A DNA stretch of 9,502 nt, from the NCBI GenBank assembly GCA_001701295.1, contig DAAV01000078.1, positions 20,017 to 29,518 on the forward strand. The letters are read 5' to 3'. The notes beneath the pieces were generated by a model. The model ran no database searches and was not told the origin of the DNA. It worked only from the letters and a program-made list of their open reading frames with translations. Positions 6,359 to 9,502 of this stretch are shown piece by piece. Made by a program: the position numbers and the translations under genes. Positions within the stretch are counted from its first letter, which is position 1. Every line of letters begins with the position of its first letter. This stretch comes from Bacteroidales bacterium H10. GTDB lineage: Bacteria > Bacteroidota > Bacteroidia > Bacteroidales > Muribaculaceae.

Positions 6359-6979
6359 TCAGAACGGCAGACCTGTCGCTATATATCCGATTTTGACGTC
6401 GGGCGTGAAATCCGCGGCACGCGGAGGACGTTTGCCGTCGCTGAGCGCGGTCCCGAGACTCTCCGGGATATTTGTCTCGTCCACGCCGAAATAGAGACCG
6501 TTCCATTTCCAGTACCATATACCCATGTCATCGAAACCTTGGAATTCCGATTCCACTCCGTTAAGGGCAAGTACTTTACTGAATTCATCGCCTGTCCTGA
6601 TCTCTCCCTCGGGAGTCATGACCGAGCGGGCGTTGCCTTCCAGAGCGATCACGTCCACTTTCCCTTCCATAAAATCATAGATGGTGAATTGCGGCACATC
6701 AGCCAAAAGGTAGGTATAAGCCATTGCGTCAGGAGTCTCAGTGGTGAGGACTGCATCGTACAGATTTGCCACCGCTGCAGGGAGATCGGTTATTTTTTCT
6801 CCTACACGGACGGGGCCGATTGAATCCCGGGTAAGATAAAAATCAGTCGGTCCCGCTACTGGAGACTCCATCGATTCTGTCTGTGCGGAATCAGATGCAG
6901 CGGCAGTCTCAGACTTTTTGTTGTTGCCGCATGATGCAAGAAGCATGAGCAGTGCGGCAATGCAGAAAATGTTCTTCAT
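6359..6979 (-). CDS. Small lipoprotein of unknown function with a 'GPVRVG...TPEG' module
   Basis: A 206-residue protein with a clear lipoprotein signal peptide: MKNIFCIAALLMLLASC, with lipobox LASC and the acylated Cys at residue 17. An Asn/Lys/Ser-rich linker follows (GNNKKSETAAASDSAQ). The rest looks like one compact beta-rich domain. It carries DSIGPVRVGEKITDL (residues 52-66) and later VDVIALEG...VMTPEGEIRTGDEF. This pairing of a G.GP...G segment with a TPEG...GD segment resembles a module I know from secreted proteins of unknown role. The C-terminal part is Trp/Tyr-rich (GIWYWKWNGLYFGVD). No catalytic motif is recognisable. The gene follows the antiporter by 25 bp and is last before the terminator, so it is probably co-transcribed with it. 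Whether it is functionally linked to ion transport is unknown. The surface on which the lipoprotein sits (inner or outer membrane) cannot be told with confidence. Confidence 0.85.
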   Translation of the reverse strand: MKNIFCIAALLMLLASCGNNKKSETAAASDSAQTESMESPVAGPTDFYLTRDSIGPVRVGEKITDLPAAVANLYDAVLTTETPDAMAYTYLLADVPQFTIYDFMEGKVDVIALEGNARSVMTPEGEIRTGDEFSKVLALNGVESEFQGFDDMGIWYWKWNGLYFGVDETNIPESLGTALSDGKRPPRAADFTPDVKIGYIATGLPF

Positions 6980-7004
6980 ATTATCATAATTATAGTTGGT
7001 GTCA

Positions 7005-9371
7005 TTATTTACCTTTAAGTTGCGGAAAGAAATTGGGGTCTCCCACCACCCAGATCACATCGCCGGGTTGAAGAATAAGATCCGGTCCCGGCTGGAAGAA
7101 CTCCTCTCCGCGCTGCATCTTGACGATCATCGAATAGAAGTCGTGACGAATGTCCGTGTCGCGAAGCGAGCGATTCACTACAGGAGAAGTTTCCTTTAGT
7201 TTTATGCTCGACAGCACGACATGTTCCTGATGCGGCATTCCTGCCTGCAGCGAAGCCTGATGCGCCAGTTCGATATCCTGATTAAGACGCCGGAGCTGTT
7301 CGTCCGATCCGATGACTCCGAGCACGTCACCCGGAAATACGCGTGCGTCTTTTGACGGAAGAGGCATATAATTCTCTCCGCGCTGTATGCTCGACACACT
7401 TACTCCATAGTCACGTCTCAGTCCGGAATCCTTGAGTCTGTCTCCTACAAAAGGAGTGTCCTGGTCAATCTCGATAAATGCCTGGTGCATGTCATCGACA
7501 AGATTGTTGTTGATTCCCAGCCGAGTGTTCTCGCGTATGTTAAGATTATTGATAAATTTGTTTTCTATCGTGCGGTAACGTCGCATAAGTTTTGTGCCTG
7601 CGAATACAAGCACCAGAATGAAACATCCCGCTCCGACGAGCCATCCGGTAAGCGATGAATAAGCTACCGTGGTGAAATAGACTATAAAGAACAAGGCCAC
7701 GAGATAGCGTATTATACGCATTGCAAGCAACGGCACATCGTAGAATGCCGCCGTCTGGTGCAGCCGTATTTTCTCGTTTGGCTCCGTACTGCTGAAGGTC
7801 AGCGCTATGATAAAGGGAAGCATGGCCACGAGTGTCACGACAGTTGCCACAAGATGGCCGAAACTGCCGAAATATTTTTCAGCCAATGGGAACAATACGG
7901 CTTCCGAGACAAGCACTTCAGCCAGAAGAACTACCGAATAAAGCACTATTCTCCACAAATACCGGCTGAGCACGGCACGCCAGAGACTCTTTGTCTCGTT
8001 GGAGTCGAAACTCTGGCCGGAATATCTGTCGATAAGGAATCTCAATCCCTTCGGGAGATGTCTTTCTACAAGATCTGCCGCTCCGTCGCTCATTTTTATG
8101 AAATATGGTGTGGTGAATATTGTCAGCACAGATACGGCCACGATGATAGGGTATACGCGAGGTTCAAGCACCCCGAGACTCATACCCAGCGACGCGATGA
8201 TGAAAGAGAATTCTCCGATCTGGGTCAGGGTGAAGCCGCTCTGGATCGCCACCCGCAGATTCTGTCCCGTGACAAGCATGCCGAGTGTGCCGAATATTAT
8301 CATGCCTGTTATCACGACTGCCGCGAGCAGCAGGATTTCCCACCAGTATTGCACGAGTACTCCGGGCTCGACCATCATTCCCACGGAAATGAAGAAAACG
8401 GCGCCAAACAGATTCTTGACCGGAGTTATGACCTTTTCCATTCTCTCGGCCATCACTGTCCCGGCGAGTATGGACCCCATGACAAACGCTCCCAGCTCAA
8501 GCGAGAAGCCGCAGGCCACGCTGAATACGGCCATGGAGAAACATAGCCCCATTGCCACGACAAGCATTGTCTCATCGTTGAGAAAGCGGCGCGTGCGCGT
8601 CAGAAACGTAGGCAGCACATATACGCCAACTACAAACCAGATGATCAGGAAGAACAGCAGTTTGCCGATACTGAACAGCAATTCCGAACCTTCCACATTT
8701 CCCATGGCAAGCGAAGACAGAAGCACGAGCATGAGCACCGCAAACAAATCCTCGATGACCAGCACGGCGAGTACGAGCGATGCGAATTTGCGTTGTCGCA
8801 GGCCCAGATCCGAAAGCGCCTTCATGATTATAGTGGTTGATGACATGGAGATCATGCCGCCGAGGAAGATGCGGTTGATCATGTTGAGACCCAGGATATA
8901 CCCGACACCGAAACCTGCGAATGTCATGCCTGTGATCACGATCAATGCCGTCACGACCGCCGAACTTCCTGAATTCAGCAGTTTGCGGAAAGAGAATTCC
9001 AGTCCGATCGAAAACATGAGCACCACGATGCCGAGGTCCGCCCAGAAAGTTATGTTTTCCGGATTGGCGATCGAAGGCAGATATACGAATTTGGGACTTG
9101 CGAGAAAGCCGGCGAGGATATAGCCAAGCACTACAGGCTGCTTGAGTTTCTTGAACAGCAGCGTCACGATCGCTCCGAGCAGGAGTATCCAAGCGAGGTC
9201 GGCGATAAGACCGTTGGTATGCTCCTCTTCCTTGTTTTCGGAAGAGGCCGCTCCCGGATCGATGGTCTCCTGTATCTGTTTTATGTCGGAGACCGTGGTA
9301 TGTTCTTCGGGCAATGCCGCGAATGCGGCGGTTATGGGGAGTGTTGTCATAAGCGGAATGTCAAGCGGCAT
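7005..9371 (-). CDS. Kef/CPA2-type monovalent cation:proton antiporter with two TrkA-C domains
   Basis: This 788-residue membrane protein has a Na+/H+-exchanger domain (about residues 55-425). It includes the discontinuous-helix segment GGMISMSSTTIIMKAL (171-186), an acidic pair in LVIEDLFAVL (204-213, Glu207-Asp208) where CPA2 proteins carry their ion-binding acid, and GEFSFIIASLG (386-396). Four more hydrophobic segments follow (about 472-494, 506-526, 551-571, 573-593). Two soluble RCK_C/TrkA-C domains come last (about 630-700 and 715-785), each ending in a PGDV.-VIG/VVG motif. No Rossmann-type TrkA-N domain with its GxGxxG is present, unlike E. coli KefB/KefC, so NAD or glutathione control is unlikely; the RCK_C pair may bind another ligand. 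The N-terminal 55 residues are acidic, and Met8 is an alternative start; the first ATG was kept because the AT-rich TTTATAA precedes it. It starts 9 bp after the AI-2E-type gene. Likely role is K+ or Na+/H+ exchange for pH or ion balance. Confidence 0.88.
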   Translation of the reverse strand: MPLDIPLMTTLPITAAFAALPEEHTTVSDIKQIQETIDPGAASSENKEEEHTNGLIADLAWILLLGAIVTLLFKKLKQPVVLGYILAGFLASPKFVYLPSIANPENITFWADLGIVVLMFSIGLEFSFRKLLNSGSSAVVTALIVITGMTFAGFGVGYILGLNMINRIFLGGMISMSSTTIIMKALSDLGLRQRKFASLVLAVLVIEDLFAVLMLVLLSSLAMGNVEGSELLFSIGKLLFFLIIWFVVGVYVLPTFLTRTRRFLNDETMLVVAMGLCFSMAVFSVACGFSLELGAFVMGSILAGTVMAERMEKVITPVKNLFGAVFFISVGMMVEPGVLVQYWWEILLLAAVVITGMIIFGTLGMLVTGQNLRVAIQSGFTLTQIGEFSFIIASLGMSLGVLEPRVYPIIVAVSVLTIFTTPYFIKMSDGAADLVERHLPKGLRFLIDRYSGQSFDSNETKSLWRAVLSRYLWRIVLYSVVLLAEVLVSEAVLFPLAEKYFGSFGHLVATVVTLVAMLPFIIALTFSSTEPNEKIRLHQTAAFYDVPLLAMRIIRYLVALFFIVYFTTVAYSSLTGWLVGAGCFILVLVFAGTKLMRRYRTIENKFINNLNIRENTRLGINNNLVDDMHQAFIEIDQDTPFVGDRLKDSGLRRDYGVSVSSIQRGENYMPLPSKDARVFPGDVLGVIGSDEQLRRLNQDIELAHQASLQAGMPHQEHVVLSSIKLKETSPVVNRSLRDTDIRHDFYSMIVKMQRGEEFFQPGPDLILQPGDVIWVVGDPNFFPQLKGK

Positions 9372-9380
9372 TTATAAATG

Positions 9381-9502
9381 TCATTGCAGATGGTTGCGTT
9401 CGATGACGAACAGATTGTAATATGACAGCAGGAGAGTGGTGAGAGGCAGCGCTATGATAAGCCCCATGAATCCGAGAAGACTTCCCCACACGGAGAGAGC
9501 AG
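9381..9502 (-). CDS. AI-2E family transporter, C-terminal fragment (runs off the window)
   Basis: Thirty-nine residues and a TGA stop (9383-9381) are visible, reading in part VWGSLLGFMGLIIALPLTTLL and ending YYNLFVIERNHLQ. A VWG..LG..G...A.PLT pattern followed by a short hydrophilic tail is the typical C-terminus of the AI-2E/YdiK/TqsA-like permease family (PF01594), polytopic inner-membrane proteins. The family is named for autoinducer-2 export, but many members transport other things, including Na+ or H+ coupled ions, so substrate is open. The stop is 9 bp before the antiporter ATG, so the two are probably co-transcribed. Confidence 0.75.
   Translation of the reverse strand, partial: ALSVWGSLLGFMGLIIALPLTTLLLSYYNLFVIERNHLQ

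Noticed and set aside
6979..6997. TATCATAATT shared with the efflux control region (6214-6223) as a repeat
   Set aside because: About ten bases in two AT-rich leaders; expected by chance and not supported by flanking similarity.
7999..9123. Long open frame on the plus strand antisense to the antiporter gene
   Set aside because: It has low-complexity Ser/Thr/Met/Pro composition, no recognisable domain, and lies wholly over a well-supported membrane protein gene; it is a codon-bias shadow.

Overview
This is most likely a chromosomal segment from a Bacteroidota bacterium, order Bacteroidales; a mid-GC gut family such as Muribaculaceae would fit, but that level is a guess. The reasons are AT-rich leaders without clear Shine-Dalgarno sequences, the family types present and their order, and one exact TAnnTTTG promoter core. 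Every gene lies on the minus strand, so transcription runs from high to low coordinates. There are no rRNA or tRNA genes, CRISPR arrays, insertion sequences or phage genes that I can support.

Region A (9502 to about 6294) is the end of one transcription unit. It holds the C-terminus of an AI-2E-type transporter (9381-9502), a Kef/CPA2-type cation:proton antiporter with two C-terminal TrkA-C (RCK_C) domains (7005-9371), and a small lipoprotein of unknown function (6359-6979). Gaps are 9 and 25 bp. A strong hairpin terminator (6294-6335) closes the unit.

Region B (6293-6142) is a compact control region. It carries two tandem copies of a 16-bp palindrome of the form TGTCCG-N4-CGGACA, then a very AT-rich stretch, then a TTGGCAC element resembling a sigma-54 -24 box just before the next operon.

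Region C (6141 to beyond 1) is a complete tripartite ABC efflux or export operon: HlyD/MacA-type periplasmic adaptor, MacB/LolD-type ATPase, two different FtsX-type permeases, and a TolC-type outer-membrane channel that starts with GTG. Gaps are 18-42 bp. After 38 bp a further gene begins at the window edge. Its first 12 residues (MEFILIVDDDPV) are the start of a response-regulator receiver domain. Just ahead of it is a good Bacteroidota promoter match placed so close to the ATG that a leaderless message would result.

The most interesting reading is a self-contained circuit. A downstream regulator, perhaps of the NtrC/sigma-54-activating class, would bind the tandem palindromes about 80 and 98 bp upstream of the predicted start and switch on the pump, while its own gene can also be transcribed separately. 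The sequence shows the palindromes, the TTGGCAC element and the receiver-domain start. The regulator's class and the circuit are inference.
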